A DNA stretch of 64,000 bases from UBA1941 sp046329555 (GCA_046329555.1 JAXLUK010000002.1:124001-188000); one strand, 5' to 3'. Numbered from the stretch's first letter, positions 37,301 to 45,274 are shown. The notes: generated from the letters alone by a model not told the origin. Program-made: numbers and translations.

Positions 37301-39588
37301 TCGTTATCCCGATAAGCGGCTTGTAGTGCCTTACCCCAGGATGTATTATAAGCGCTTGAGCGCAACCGGTCGTAAACAAAGGTTCCGTAATTATACAAAT
37401 TACCACTAATAGACGAGCCGCTGGTTGCAGTAAAGATAATCGCTCCCTTACCCGGAGTCAGTACAAATCGTTCACTAAATGTAGATGGCTGCGAAGCAGA
37501 AATAGCGTCGTGAATACTTCCCGCAAAACAACCATTAGAATAGATGATCGGATAGCGTTCGTAGTTCGTCCAGTTCTCTGGTTGATCAATATCAATGTCA
37601 GTTGCCGTACCGGCAGAATGCCCGAAAAGCGACATTAACGCCACACCTGAGTCGCGGCGCTGCGCAATTGCTTCTTTCTGCGTAACATCTATTGGTGCCG
37701 AAGATGTCTTATAGTAAGAAGTAACATGAGTACCCCAACTAGTATCCTGAATTCGGGTGGTCCAATCATCGATATAGGAAGCCAGTTCTGCTTGTTCTAT
37801 AGATGTTTCACCACCTCCGAAATGCATCACTTGCTTCATCCAATCCTTTTCAGCCTTTGTTTGATAAGGATCACCCGCGCGAGCCTGCAAACTTTCATAC
37901 TGCCGAACTTTCGCCAGGTAATCACGAACTTGTTCAGGGCGCTGAGCCGCCAATCGACCTACCGCCAACAACGGAGCATTACTTCCTCTTCTGGTAGCCA
38001 ATAAATTATCTGAAGCCGGTCTGCCCCAAGTTGGCACTAAACAAGCCGCATACGCCTGTGCAGCACTTTGCCCGCCACCACCTTGTAATATTTCGCGGTA
38101 GTCGCGCCCCTTTCCGATAATGAAAAGGTATTCTGGTTTTTTATTCCAGTTATCGTAGGCGTACTCAATGAAATTGCGTATCGCCAGAGGTGTTTTGCGA
38201 ATTCCGTAGCCAAATTGATCAAACAGTTGGTCGATGTCATAAACAGTCCGCGCATCAAACTTTCCGGTAGCCGGATTTGCCGTCTTATCGCGATATTTCC
38301 GAAATTCTTCCACCTGATTCACGCCTAAACTATCTGCAAACAAAGCGCGATTTGAAATAATGATATAGTCGCTTTGTGCGGCTGCCGCCCGATAGTCGCG
38401 AAAGGTCACTGAATCCATACTGGCAATACTGGTTGCGGCATTTGGATTGGAACGAATGAACATTTCCCGCTCTCCAGCTACTGCAGGTATTACATAGGTT
38501 CTTGTAGTACTAGACAAGGCGTTGGACGAAGGAATCATCAAACCATTCGTAAGATCATACAACATGGGCTGCACGCCGGCTGTTGCATAATTTTGCAAAC
38601 GGAAGAAACGTGGATTAGTACCCTCACGCAAACGCCACAGAAAATCAGGTGTTCCGCTGAAATCAAATTTTCTGGGATATTCTAAATCTGCATATAAAAT
38701 CAAATCCTGATTACCCACACCCTGACTAGGTTGCAGCTCCTCCGTTTTAATCGTATTACTGGCTAAAATAGAATCAATTCGAACCTGTGTTACGGTAGGA
38801 TTATATCCCCATGAATAAAACTGCTTCTGCCAGTAAGGCGTGCCATTCCAGGATAACCGAAGCCAGTGATCTTCCGGACTTCTGGTAAAAATATAACATC
38901 TGCGTATACCGTATTGCGGTCCGTTAGTGTACAGCTTTTGCGTGGTTAAGGTTACTGAACCAGGCGAAGTATTACTAAACCAGCCTGAGCCAAAACCTTC
39001 CGCTTCGTCCCATATTGATTTAAAAATCAGAGAAGTACCCACCTGATAGGCTTTTCCACCAGTGAAGGTAGCCGTATATGTTTGGCGGGTTACCTGCCAG
39101 AAATACAACTCCTCAGGCAAAGCCAGCGTGGTAGCCAGGCTGGTATCATTAGCTACTTGCTGATAACGCCTGTTATTCGTCTGGTTGTTCACTACCAGAA
39201 AATAAATTGAGGTATCGGTGAAATTGCTTTTATAAATATGCGGCTGCCATCCCGATTTTGGATATAATACGGAATCCATATCGGCAATATTCTTCCTGCC
39301 ATAGAATTCTATAAAATCAGTGGCGCCTAAGCTAGTTGTGTTGGAAAGATAAATGGGCTCTTGCGTACCGTTGTGATACAGCGCAATATTGGCGGGATTA
39401 ACAGAACTAATATTGGGAATGGCCGCGCTTAAAGTGCTGTACGGTATTCGATAAAAACCATCGGTGGTGATTTTTATCTTGTAATGCACCAGTGAATAAT
39501 CTATCCACTCGTTTCCATAGCGAAGCGGCTGCGCACCTAAACGCCAGACCAACAACATCAACATGAAAAACAGTAGCCGTTTATTCAT
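34381..39588 (-). CDS. porU: PorU, T9SS C-terminal signal peptidase/sortase
   Basis: The protein has 1735 residues, longer than the roughly 1160-1300 residues of the studied PorU proteins. It has a signal peptide, a gingipain-like C25 domain at about residues 430-800, and a long Ig-like C-terminal half with a type A-like sorting domain at the end (LNYPNPFSTSTRFDFTLTGS). The catalytic pair is visible: His657 in LMSLFGHSAG and Cys687 in IIYSNGCFAG, close to the His657/Cys690 I recall for Porphyromonas PorU. PorU removes type A sorting domains and attaches cargo to A-LPS or a similar lipid at the outer membrane. Its ATG directly abuts the porV stop codon. Proteases of the same clan are the main alternative, but the porV link makes PorU the best call. 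Confidence 0.93.
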   Translation of the reverse strand: MNKRLLFFMLMLLVWRLGAQPLRYGNEWIDYSLVHYKIKITTDGFYRIPYSTLSAAIPNISSVNPANIALYHNGTQEPIYLSNTTSLGATDFIEFYGRKNIADMDSVLYPKSGWQPHIYKSNFTDTSIYFLVVNNQTNNRRYQQVANDTSLATTLALPEELYFWQVTRQTYTATFTGGKAYQVGTSLIFKSIWDEAEGFGSGWFSNTSPGSVTLTTQKLYTNGPQYGIRRCYIFTRSPEDHWLRLSWNGTPYWQKQFYSWGYNPTVTQVRIDSILASNTIKTEELQPSQGVGNQDLILYADLEYPRKFDFSGTPDFLWRLREGTNPRFFRLQNYATAGVQPMLYDLTNGLMIPSSNALSSTTRTYVIPAVAGEREMFIRSNPNAATSIASMDSVTFRDYRAAAAQSDYIIISNRALFADSLGVNQVEEFRKYRDKTANPATGKFDARTVYDIDQLFDQFGYGIRKTPLAIRNFIEYAYDNWNKKPEYLFIIGKGRDYREILQGGGGQSAAQAYAACLVPTWGRPASDNLLATRRGSNAPLLAVGRLAAQRPEQVRDYLAKVRQYESLQARAGDPYQTKAEKDWMKQVMHFGGGETSIEQAELASYIDDWTTRIQDTSWGTHVTSYYKTSSAPIDVTQKEAIAQRRDSGVALMSLFGHSAGTATDIDIDQPENWTNYERYPIIYSNGCFAGSIHDAISASQPSTFSERFVLTPGKGAIIFTATSGSSISGNLYNYGTFVYDRLRSSAYNTSWGKALQAAYRDNDSIFGSSDFDMFINYEMTLHGDPAVKLYQYPKPDYQIDNESVYFTPTTIDAASDSFLVNIIVANLGRAIKDSIEITLTRKIDTTGNGTGTNAQFIYKKMVRATYYRDTFSFKLPTLYNRSYGYGPNDFQVFVESKTRIDEMSETNNGSLELFSTYIQSDDVIPIWPYEFAIVPKQNPVLKASTVNIFAPERTYRFQLDTSERFQTILAQGTVTQKGGVLHWTVPVSFSDSTVYYWRVGTDSAGGLTKGWKYSSFLYLKDEYPGWNQSHYYQWKKDNYSEEIYLDSDRVFKYNSGLNSMYAMAGWSNATGGQLPAANLEWQLNGVNQHRYRMGSCGFALNGTNGITFGVVDTNNLEIWESVNTGTNFGRFGNYHCASQTLNQSGFDFHFDNTTHPSLGIPWAQVVSNFLDSIPNGAYVVMYSDNRPNWSTMPATLKNKLIGFGASLLQLYVDSNRAAPYIFFFQKGVPGNSKQIIGTDYNTAISSSFDFRVKRQSGTYESTLIGPANEWGSVHWRYRRAENTAVDQQYVEIIGVRQNGTQNVLLQTTTLDTTLNFVNAAQYPFVRLRMYTRDDSTHTPSQNYYWRVLYKEVPEAAMNPTAYFKIQRDTIGIGDSVNVGIALENVSTYNMDSMRTKYVLQSLQNQSQQSFIIKQDSLYALDTMILQFRQPLLNSVYEGKNRLSIEANPIDTKHQPERFHFNNFAFIDFNAVGDKINPLLDVTFDGQHIMNGDIVSAKPNILISLRDENKNQALKDTSLMQVYIKYPGVSQPVYFPYDGNVLSFYPASGDISKMNKAKIELKPAFTVDGTYELLVKDRDNNGNSSGVSSNQYVGNVHYDYRTTFEIITKPMVSSVLNYPNPFSTSTRFDFTLTGSEVPTYLKIQIMTITGRVVKEITKEELGDIHIGHNLTRYAWDGRDQYGDKLANGVYFYRVISNLDGRQMDHMNSNGNTARFFNNTNIDKYFKQGFGKLVILR

Positions 39589-40710
39589 TTACTCCTTGGT
39601 TTCCGCTTTTTTCTTCTTGATATTAATATCCAAGCGCAGGCTAACTACGTGCGAATACAAACCGTTGTTTCTGGAAGCATCCTTAATGGCCGTTAAGTTG
39701 GCCAGCGCATAATCTATTTGTACTACTTTAATTCGCACACCTGCACCCACTGATGGCGCAACTGCATAATGTTGTTTACCGTCCTCGGCATAATACCGCT
39801 GAATATTGTTGATGCCCGCGCGGATATATCCAATGCGGAATAAATCCAATTCCAGACCGGCTGCAATATCCATGCTGATGGGCTTACCGGCCACCAGCAT
39901 ATTTCTTTTTCCATCGGTAGAAAAAATGAAATCCACTTCGGGGCGGATGAAGAATTTATTCTTGACATTAATCTCGTAACCAATACCCAGGTTAATCAAT
40001 GGCGTACGTAGTTCAGTAGAATTTTTAGGCAACTCATTTCCTGTAGCAACTAATACGGCTTTCTCGGCATCCGTAAAATTAAACGACCAAGAAGTGAAGG
40101 TAGAGGTAATATCGCGAAGCGAAAGGCCGGTGCGTAATCCTTTCCAACGATATTGCAGTCCCAAATCAATTCCAAAGCCATATGCGTGCGCAAACTTTCC
40201 TACTTGCCGATAAATAATCTTGACCGAACCACCTGCTGTCAACCCCTTAATGGGAAATTTTTGCGCATAGTGAATATTGAAAGAATAATCAGCAGTGCTG
40301 AACGAAGTAATTTTGCTGTAATCAGGTGTGCCATCGGGGCCATACAAGAACAATGTATTGGGAATGTCATCCACTCCAAAACGCTGGAAGGTGAAACCAA
40401 TAACCCGTTTCTTCTCATCAAAAGGCACCGCTGCGGCCACTACATCAAACTTTCCAATTCCCGCAAACCATTCGGCATGCGTTAAACCCACCTGAAAAGT
40501 ATTATTGATTTGCGCCAACCCCGCCGGATTGAAATATCCGGCAAAAGCATCATCGCGGAAAGCCGATTGCGCATTGCCCAAAGACAGGCCCTTGGCATCG
40601 GCGCCAATATCCATAAACTCATTACTGTACTTGCGTACTTCTGCCTGTGCTAAAACCTGCGCAGCCCACACCACGCTTCCCACTATGAAAATAGCCTTTC
40701 TCAACTTCAT
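39589..40710 (-). CDS. porV: PorV (LptO), T9SS outer-membrane shuttle protein
   Basis: The protein has 373 residues, a signal peptide (MKLRKAIFIVGSVVWAAQVL) and the FadL-like PorV start FMDIGADAKGLSLGNAQSAF followed by FAGYFNPAGLAQI. Alternating strands to the C-terminus fit a 14-strand barrel. PorV binds type A sorting domains and delivers cargo from the translocon to PorU. The stop codon abuts the porU start, and the upstream acpH-like gene ends 6 bp before the start, so the genes form one transcript. Confidence 0.95.
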   Translation of the reverse strand: MKLRKAIFIVGSVVWAAQVLAQAEVRKYSNEFMDIGADAKGLSLGNAQSAFRDDAFAGYFNPAGLAQINNTFQVGLTHAEWFAGIGKFDVVAAAVPFDEKKRVIGFTFQRFGVDDIPNTLFLYGPDGTPDYSKITSFSTADYSFNIHYAQKFPIKGLTAGGSVKIIYRQVGKFAHAYGFGIDLGLQYRWKGLRTGLSLRDITSTFTSWSFNFTDAEKAVLVATGNELPKNSTELRTPLINLGIGYEINVKNKFFIRPEVDFIFSTDGKRNMLVAGKPISMDIAAGLELDLFRIGYIRAGINNIQRYYAEDGKQHYAVAPSVGAGVRIKVVQIDYALANLTAIKDASRNNGLYSHVVSLRLDINIKKKKAETKE

Positions 40711-40716
40711 TCGTTT

Positions 40717-41376
40717 TTAAATCGCCAGCAATTGCTGGCTGCTATAACGTACGTTCCCCGAAATCTGTTGCATGCCCTGCTGTAATTTTTCAGCATCACC
40801 GGCTTCAACTGATGTGCGCGTTACCCGCTCACTGATGCGACACAACCCCTCAACCGCACCGGCATACGTCTGCAGCCGGTGCAGATACTGCACCTCAGAG
40901 AATATCCGAAATCTACGAAAAAAATCCGGGGCTGCTGTCAACATTCCGGAAGCCAAAAAGTAACCCTGTACAATTTCCTCGTCAACTTGCTGAATATGAG
41001 CGTAAAAATCGCCGGCCAGACTGGGGTCAGCCTTTAACAACTCCACATCCAGGGCTAATTCCACGCCTATATGCGCCAAAAAAGACAATCGGTACTTTTC
41101 TCGGGAAACCCCTAGCGCCAGCCAATTTTCAAGCAATTGCCGAACCAGTTGATGAAACGCCGGATGCTGATGAAAATACTGATCGGCGTGGTAATGCCGC
41201 AATACCCCTTCCTGAATATGCGACTGAACTTCCGGGTATGCATTTCCCTGGCGGTGCCGTAAGTTATGGTTGTAATGCCGCGTAAAACCGGGCATCAAAT
41301 CGGGCATCATCGCCCCTAAAGAAAAATAGGGTTGTTGCCGGTGGCGGTCAATCACGTAATGCGACAGGAAATGCAT
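40717..41376 (-). CDS. ACP phosphodiesterase-like (DUF479) protein
   Basis: The protein has 219 residues from the ATG at 41376 (MHFLSHYVIDRHRQQPYFSL), chosen because the longer frame would run across the tyrS promoter. The N-terminus resembles the acyl-carrier-protein phosphodiesterase family (usually NFLAH... then a DxxxG segment, here GAMMPDLMPGF). It continues with the His/Asp-rich GVLRHYHADQYFHQHPAFHQ and FLAHIGVELALDVELL, typical of HD-like metal-dependent phosphodiesterases. AcpH removes phosphopantetheine from ACP; whether this homologue does so is unproven. It is the first gene of the porV-porU run and is divergent from tyrS. Confidence 0.6.
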   Translation of the reverse strand: MHFLSHYVIDRHRQQPYFSLGAMMPDLMPGFTRHYNHNLRHRQGNAYPEVQSHIQEGVLRHYHADQYFHQHPAFHQLVRQLLENWLALGVSREKYRLSFLAHIGVELALDVELLKADPSLAGDFYAHIQQVDEEIVQGYFLASGMLTAAPDFFRRFRIFSEVQYLHRLQTYAGAVEGLCRISERVTRTSVEAGDAEKLQQGMQQISGNVRYSSQQLLAI

Positions 41377-41405
41377 ACAGGAAAGTAAAAAATTGCCTGT
41401 AATTG

Positions 41406-41435
41406 TTGCCGGAAAAGGCTTTACTTCTATTTTCG
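41406..41435 (+). promoter_or_regulatory. Promoter of tyrS
   Basis: A TTG at 41406-41408 is followed after 19 bases by TATTTTCG at 41428-41435, a good Bacteroidota two-box promoter with one mismatch in the -7 box. The box ends five bases before the tyrS ATG at 41441, so the message would be leaderless or nearly so. Confidence 0.5.
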
Positions 41436-41440
41436 TTGGC

Positions 41441-42715
41441 ATGGTGAAGAATTTTATTGAAGAGTTGCGTTGGCGCGGCATGCTGAAAGATATCATGCCG
41501 GGCACCGAGGAGTTGTTAATGAAGGAAGTGGTGACCGGTTATATCGGATTCGACCCAACAGCCGATTCGCTGGGGGTTGGCAATTTGGTACAGATTATGA
41601 CCTTACTGCACTTCCAGCAATGTGGCCACAAACCTGTAGCGCTGATCGGTGGCGCTACGGGCATGGTGGGCGACCCATCCGGAAAAAGTGCAGAACGCAA
41701 TTTATTGGATGAAGCCACCTTGCAACGCAATTTGGAAGCGCAGCAAAAACAATTGGAAAAATTTCTGGATTTTTCAGGAGCCAACGCCGCTGTCATCGTC
41801 AATAATTATGATTGGTTCAGGAATTTTTCATTTCTGGAATTCATCAGAGATGTGGGGAAGCATATTTCTGTAAATTATATGATGGCCAAAGACAGCGTGC
41901 AAAACCGACTGGAAGATGGCATGAGCTTCACTGAATTTTCTTACCAGCTAGTGCAGGGGTATGATTTCTATTATTTATGGAAAGAACATGGCGTAAAACT
42001 GCAAATGGGTGGCAGCGACCAATGGGGAAACATTACCACCGGTACCGAGTTAATCAGGCGGAAGGCCGGCGGAGAAGGTTTTGCGTTAACAACGCCCTTG
42101 ATTAAAAAGGCGGATGGTACCAAGTTTGGTAAATCGGAAGGAGGCAATGTATGGCTTGATCCTGCCAAAACTTCCCCTTATCAGTTTTACCAATTCTGGC
42201 TGAACGCAGCCGATGCAGACGCATCTACTTTCATTCGCATTTTTAGTTTTAAAGGAAGGGAAGAAATTGAAGCACTGGAAAGCCAACACCGCGAAGCTCC
42301 ACATCAGCGCTTATTGCAAAAAACACTGGCTGCAGAACTTACGGCGCGCGTGCATTCAAACGAAGCCCTGCAACACGCCCTGAATACCACGCAAATTTTG
42401 TTTCATACTGATGCGCTGGAATCGCTGCAACAACTCCATGCCAAAGATTTGGAAGACGCCTTTGACGCTTCAGCCACTTTTCGCCTTTCGAAAGAAGTTT
42501 TCGAAGCCACCGATATCGTTAGTTTACTGGGCGAAAAAACAGCCATCTTCCCTTCTAAAGGTGAAGCCCGAAAAATGCTGCAGGCCAACGGCGTAAGCAT
42601 CAACAAACAAAAAGTTGGCGTTGACTACAAGCTACAATCCAGTGAACTGCTATTTGGCAACTCATTACTGATTCAAAAAGGAAAGAAAAATTGGTTCCTC
42701 ATTATTGTTGTTTAA
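41441..42715 (+). CDS. tyrS: Tyrosyl-tRNA synthetase
   Basis: The protein has 424 residues from the ATG at 41441 (MVKNFIEELRWRGMLKDIMP). The class Ic catalytic core is clear (YIGFDPTADSL, ALIGGATGMVGDPSGKSAER, YQLVQGYDFYYL, GGSDQWGNITTGTELIRR). The KMSKS loop is KFGKS and the C-terminal S4 RNA-binding domain is present (about 355-424). The ATP-binding HIGH motif reads G45-V46-G47-N48, so both histidines are replaced. All other core motifs look intact and the gene is full length, so it is probably functional. It charges tRNA-Tyr. It is divergent from the acpH-like gene. Confidence 0.97.
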   Translation: MVKNFIEELRWRGMLKDIMPGTEELLMKEVVTGYIGFDPTADSLGVGNLVQIMTLLHFQQCGHKPVALIGGATGMVGDPSGKSAERNLLDEATLQRNLEAQQKQLEKFLDFSGANAAVIVNNYDWFRNFSFLEFIRDVGKHISVNYMMAKDSVQNRLEDGMSFTEFSYQLVQGYDFYYLWKEHGVKLQMGGSDQWGNITTGTELIRRKAGGEGFALTTPLIKKADGTKFGKSEGGNVWLDPAKTSPYQFYQFWLNAADADASTFIRIFSFKGREEIEALESQHREAPHQRLLQKTLAAELTARVHSNEALQHALNTTQILFHTDALESLQQLHAKDLEDAFDASATFRLSKEVFEATDIVSLLGEKTAIFPSKGEARKMLQANGVSINKQKVGVDYKLQSSELLFGNSLLIQKGKKNWFLIIVV

Positions 42716-42745
42716 ACGCTTCGAAGCAATTGATACTTTTACACG

Positions 42746-43060
42746 ATGAAAAGCACCGTTAAAATGATAGCCGCACTTGCCGTAATCCTGGCCTTAGCAT
42801 CCTGCGGCACACCGCCTACAGCCTGCATAACCGTAGTAACGCCTACCGACAGCATTCGCGTTGGAAAGCCAGTGCAATTTGATGGCACATGCAGCGCGGA
42901 TGAGAAGTCGTATCGTTGGGATTTTAGCAATGGTGAAATCAGCACATCCGGACAGCCAACCATGACTTTTGATTCTGCCCGCGATTACGAGATATTTTTG
43001 TTGGTAACTAACGACCGTAAAACGGCGAATACTTCAAAAACCATTACTGTAAAACCCTAA
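42746..43060 (+). CDS. Small PKD-domain lipoprotein
   Basis: The protein has 104 residues with a lipobox (LALASC at the end of MKSTVKMIAALAVILALASC) followed by one PKD/Ig-like domain (SIRVGKPVQFDGTCSADEKS, YRWDFSNGE, then TVKP). Such single-domain lipoproteins may help anchor or bind surface polysaccharide, but no partner is indicated. A candidate -7 box (TACTTTTA, 42734-42741) lies five bases upstream of the ATG. Confidence 0.75.
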   Translation: MKSTVKMIAALAVILALASCGTPPTACITVVTPTDSIRVGKPVQFDGTCSADEKSYRWDFSNGEISTSGQPTMTFDSARDYEIFLLVTNDRKTANTSKTITVKP

Positions 43061-43110
43061 TGTAAAGGCTGATAACTGTTATTTGAGGCAGCAAATCGAC
43101 GAAAATCCCT

Positions 43111-44358
43111 TTACAACGCAGCGAAAATTGCTGATGCGTTATGGCCGCCAAAACCAAAGGTATTGGATAAAGCGGCTCTTATTTTCCTGGGCTGCGCCTG
43201 ATTGAAAGTAAGATTCAGTTTTGAATCAATTTCTGGATCGTCAGTAAAGTGATTGATGGTTGGCGGCACCAACTGATGTTGAATAGCCAGCACACAGGCA
43301 ATGGCTTCCACCGCTCCGGCAGCACCCAATAAATGTCCGGTCATAGATTTGGTACTGCTAATATTCATCTGATACACATGTTCGCCAAACACCGATGCAA
43401 TGGCCTTCAATTCCGCATTATCCCCCAGTGGTGTTGAGGTGCCATGGGTATTCACGTAATCGATATCTTCGGGTTTCATTCCCGCATCTTCCAAACAAAA
43501 CTGCATACCTCTGATGGCGCCCTGCCCCTCGGGATGTGGTGCCGTAAGGTGATAAGCATCCGCGCTGAGGCCGCCGCCTTTCAATTCACAGTAAATTTTT
43601 GCACCGCGGGCAATAGCGTGTTCATATTCTTCTAACACTAAAGCACCCGCTCCTTCTCCCATCACAAAACCATCCCGGTCTTTATCATAAGGACGGGAAG
43701 CAGTAGCAGGATCATCGTTTCGTTCACTCAGCGCCTTCATAGAAGAAAATCCGCCGATACCGCCCTTGGTTACTGAGCCTTCAGAGCCACCGGCTACAAT
43801 AACATCTGCCTTGCCTAACCGAATCAGGTTGAAAGCATCTATCAGCGCAATAGTAGAAGAAGCACAAGCGGCAACAGGACTGTAATTCGGCCCACATAAT
43901 CCATGTTTCATGGAGATATGTCCGGCAGCGATGTCAACAATAATCTTTGGAATGAAAAATGGATTAAACCTAGGGGTGCCATCACCCTTGGCGAAACCGC
44001 CAATTTCTTCTTCGAAAATATGTAAACCTCCAATGCCGGCCGACCAAATCACACCAGCACGATAACGATCTAACCGATCAGAAATAAAACCTGAATCGCG
44101 AATGGCTTCGTCGGCCGCCACCATAGCATACTGCGCAAAATTGTCGAGCCGCTTTACTTCTTTTCGATCAATAAACTGGGTGACATCAAAGTTTTTGAGC
44201 TCACACGCAATTTTGGTTTTAAACTTTTCAGTATCGAAAGAAGTAATAGCTGCACACCCGCTTAGACCCTCCGCCAACCCCTGCCAAAAGTCAGGAACGG
44301 TGTTGCCAATGGGTGTGAGGGCACCAAGGCCCGTTACAACAACCCGCTTCAGTTGCAT
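43111..44358 (-). CDS. fabF: Beta-ketoacyl-ACP synthase II
   Basis: The protein has 415 residues. The catalytic Cys165 lies in PVAACASSTIALIDAF, with the two active-site histidines in NTHGTSTPLGD (about 305) and TGHLLGAAGAVEA (about 340), and a family-typical C-terminus (SNTFGFGGHNAS). It condenses malonyl-ACP with acyl-ACP in fatty acid elongation. It starts 10 bp after acpP, the classic order, and the two are surely co-transcribed. The usual third member, rnc, is not here but at 11595. Confidence 0.97.
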   Translation of the reverse strand: MQLKRVVVTGLGALTPIGNTVPDFWQGLAEGLSGCAAITSFDTEKFKTKIACELKNFDVTQFIDRKEVKRLDNFAQYAMVAADEAIRDSGFISDRLDRYRAGVIWSAGIGGLHIFEEEIGGFAKGDGTPRFNPFFIPKIIVDIAAGHISMKHGLCGPNYSPVAACASSTIALIDAFNLIRLGKADVIVAGGSEGSVTKGGIGGFSSMKALSERNDDPATASRPYDKDRDGFVMGEGAGALVLEEYEHAIARGAKIYCELKGGGLSADAYHLTAPHPEGQGAIRGMQFCLEDAGMKPEDIDYVNTHGTSTPLGDNAELKAIASVFGEHVYQMNISSTKSMTGHLLGAAGAVEAIACVLAIQHQLVPPTINHFTDDPEIDSKLNLTFNQAQPRKIRAALSNTFGFGGHNASAIFAAL

Positions 44359-44368
44359 GAAAAAGAAA

Positions 44369-44605
44369 TTAAGCTAACGTCTTCTCGAGGTACGAAATGG
44401 CTTGGCCAACCGTTGTAATGGTTTCAGCCTGTTCGTCGGGAATAGAGATATTGAATTCTTTTTCGAATTCCATGATAAGCTCCACAGTATCCAAAGAATC
44501 TGCTCCCAGGTCAGTAGTAAAGCTGGCCTCATTAGTCACCTGGCTTTCTTCCACTCCCAGTTTATCTACAATAATCTTCTTAACCCGTTCAGCAATTGTT
44601 GCCAT
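44369..44605 (-). CDS. acpP: Acyl carrier protein
   Basis: The protein has 78 residues from the ATG at 44605 (MATIAERVKKIIVDKLGVEE); an earlier in-frame ATG at 44671 would add an unlikely 22 residues. The phosphopantetheine attachment site is Ser37 in TDLGADSLDTVELIMEFE, and the rest fits the four-helix acidic ACP fold. It carries growing acyl chains in fatty acid and lipid synthesis. It has a candidate promoter at 44629-44636 and is followed by fabF. Confidence 0.98.
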   Translation of the reverse strand: MATIAERVKKIIVDKLGVEESQVTNEASFTTDLGADSLDTVELIMEFEKEFNISIPDEQAETITTVGQAISYLEKTLA

Positions 44606-44628
44606 GATCTGTATTTTGGTTTGAGCCG

Positions 44629-44636
44629 CAAAAATA
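44629..44636 (-). promoter_or_regulatory. Candidate -7 box of acpP-fabF
   Basis: On the minus strand this reads TATTTTTG, a perfect TAnnTTTG match, giving a leader of about 20 bases for acpP. No convincing -33 TTG is visible. The site lies between nfu and acpP, so acpP need not depend on read-through. Confidence 0.45.
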
Positions 44637-44667
44637 GTATTACGCAGGAAACTTAAAAGCGAAAATT

Positions 44668-45243
44668 TCACTCCTCAATCGCTACCACCTCCCGCACTTC
44701 GGGCACCATGCGCTTTAACAATCCTTCAATACCATTTTTTAACGTGATAGAAGCAGACGGACAACCACTGCATGAACCTTGCAGTACTACGCTTACCACG
44801 CCATCACTAAAGGACCGGAAAGAGATATGTCCGCCATCGCCTTCTACGGCTGGCTTAACATACTTTTCTAACAAATTCACAATTTTTGCTTCCGGATTAT
44901 CAGCAACCGGCGCTTCAGGGTCAACAGGTTGCGCCCTATTCCAAAGCGCTTCCGTTACCGCTTTCTTGCCGCTGGCCAGAAATTGGCGAATCGCCTCACG
45001 CAAACCACTGGTAATTTCATACCATTCTACTTCAGCTACCTTGGTAACCGTTACAAAATTCTGACTTAAAAATACCTGCTTTACGTAGGGCAAATCAAAG
45101 AGCATCAACGCCAAAGGCGATTCTGCTGCACTTTCTTTTGATTTAAATTCAGCAACATCATTGGGCAATAAATGATGATTAGTAACAAACTTCAGGCTCT
45201 CAGGATTAGGCGTTTCTTCCGTATAAATTTCCACCAATATCAT
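44668..45243 (-). CDS. Nfu-type iron-sulfur cluster scaffold/carrier (NifU-like)
   Basis: The protein has 191 residues: an N-terminal Nfu_N domain (IYTEETPNPESLKFVTNHHL) and a C-terminal NifU domain (about 118-191, YVKPAVEGDGGHISFRSFSD) with the cluster-binding GSCSGCPSASITLKNGIE. It assembles or delivers [4Fe-4S] clusters. A perfect -7 box lies only five bases before the ATG. It is followed 62 bp later by acpP, which has its own promoter. Confidence 0.9.
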   Translation of the reverse strand: MILVEIYTEETPNPESLKFVTNHHLLPNDVAEFKSKESAAESPLALMLFDLPYVKQVFLSQNFVTVTKVAEVEWYEITSGLREAIRQFLASGKKAVTEALWNRAQPVDPEAPVADNPEAKIVNLLEKYVKPAVEGDGGHISFRSFSDGVVSVVLQGSCSGCPSASITLKNGIEGLLKRMVPEVREVVAIEE

Positions 45244-45247
45244 CCCG

Positions 45248-45255
45248 CAAAATTA
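45248..45255 (-). promoter_or_regulatory. Candidate -7 box of the Nfu gene
   Basis: On the minus strand this reads TAATTTTG, a perfect TAnnTTTG match ending four bases before the ATG at 45243. Transcription would start at or next to the start codon, suggesting a leaderless message unless a downstream GTG is used. Confidence 0.4.
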
Positions 45256-45274
45256 GCAACTTACACGCTACCAC

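Noticed and set aside
36643..37326. 227-codon plus-strand frame inside porU
   Set aside because: It is the antisense shadow of a well-supported gene, with no domain or start signals of its own.
34381..39588. Gingipain-type digestive protease instead of PorU
   Set aside because: The gene abuts porV, the catalytic His/Cys positions agree with PorU, and the length and Ig-like half fit the sortase better than a secreted gingipain.
43061..43115. Inverted repeat TGTAAAGG/CCTTTACA between the PKD lipoprotein and fabF as a terminator
   Set aside because: The arms are about 40 bases apart, no T-tract follows, and one arm lies in the fabF stop codon; probably chance.
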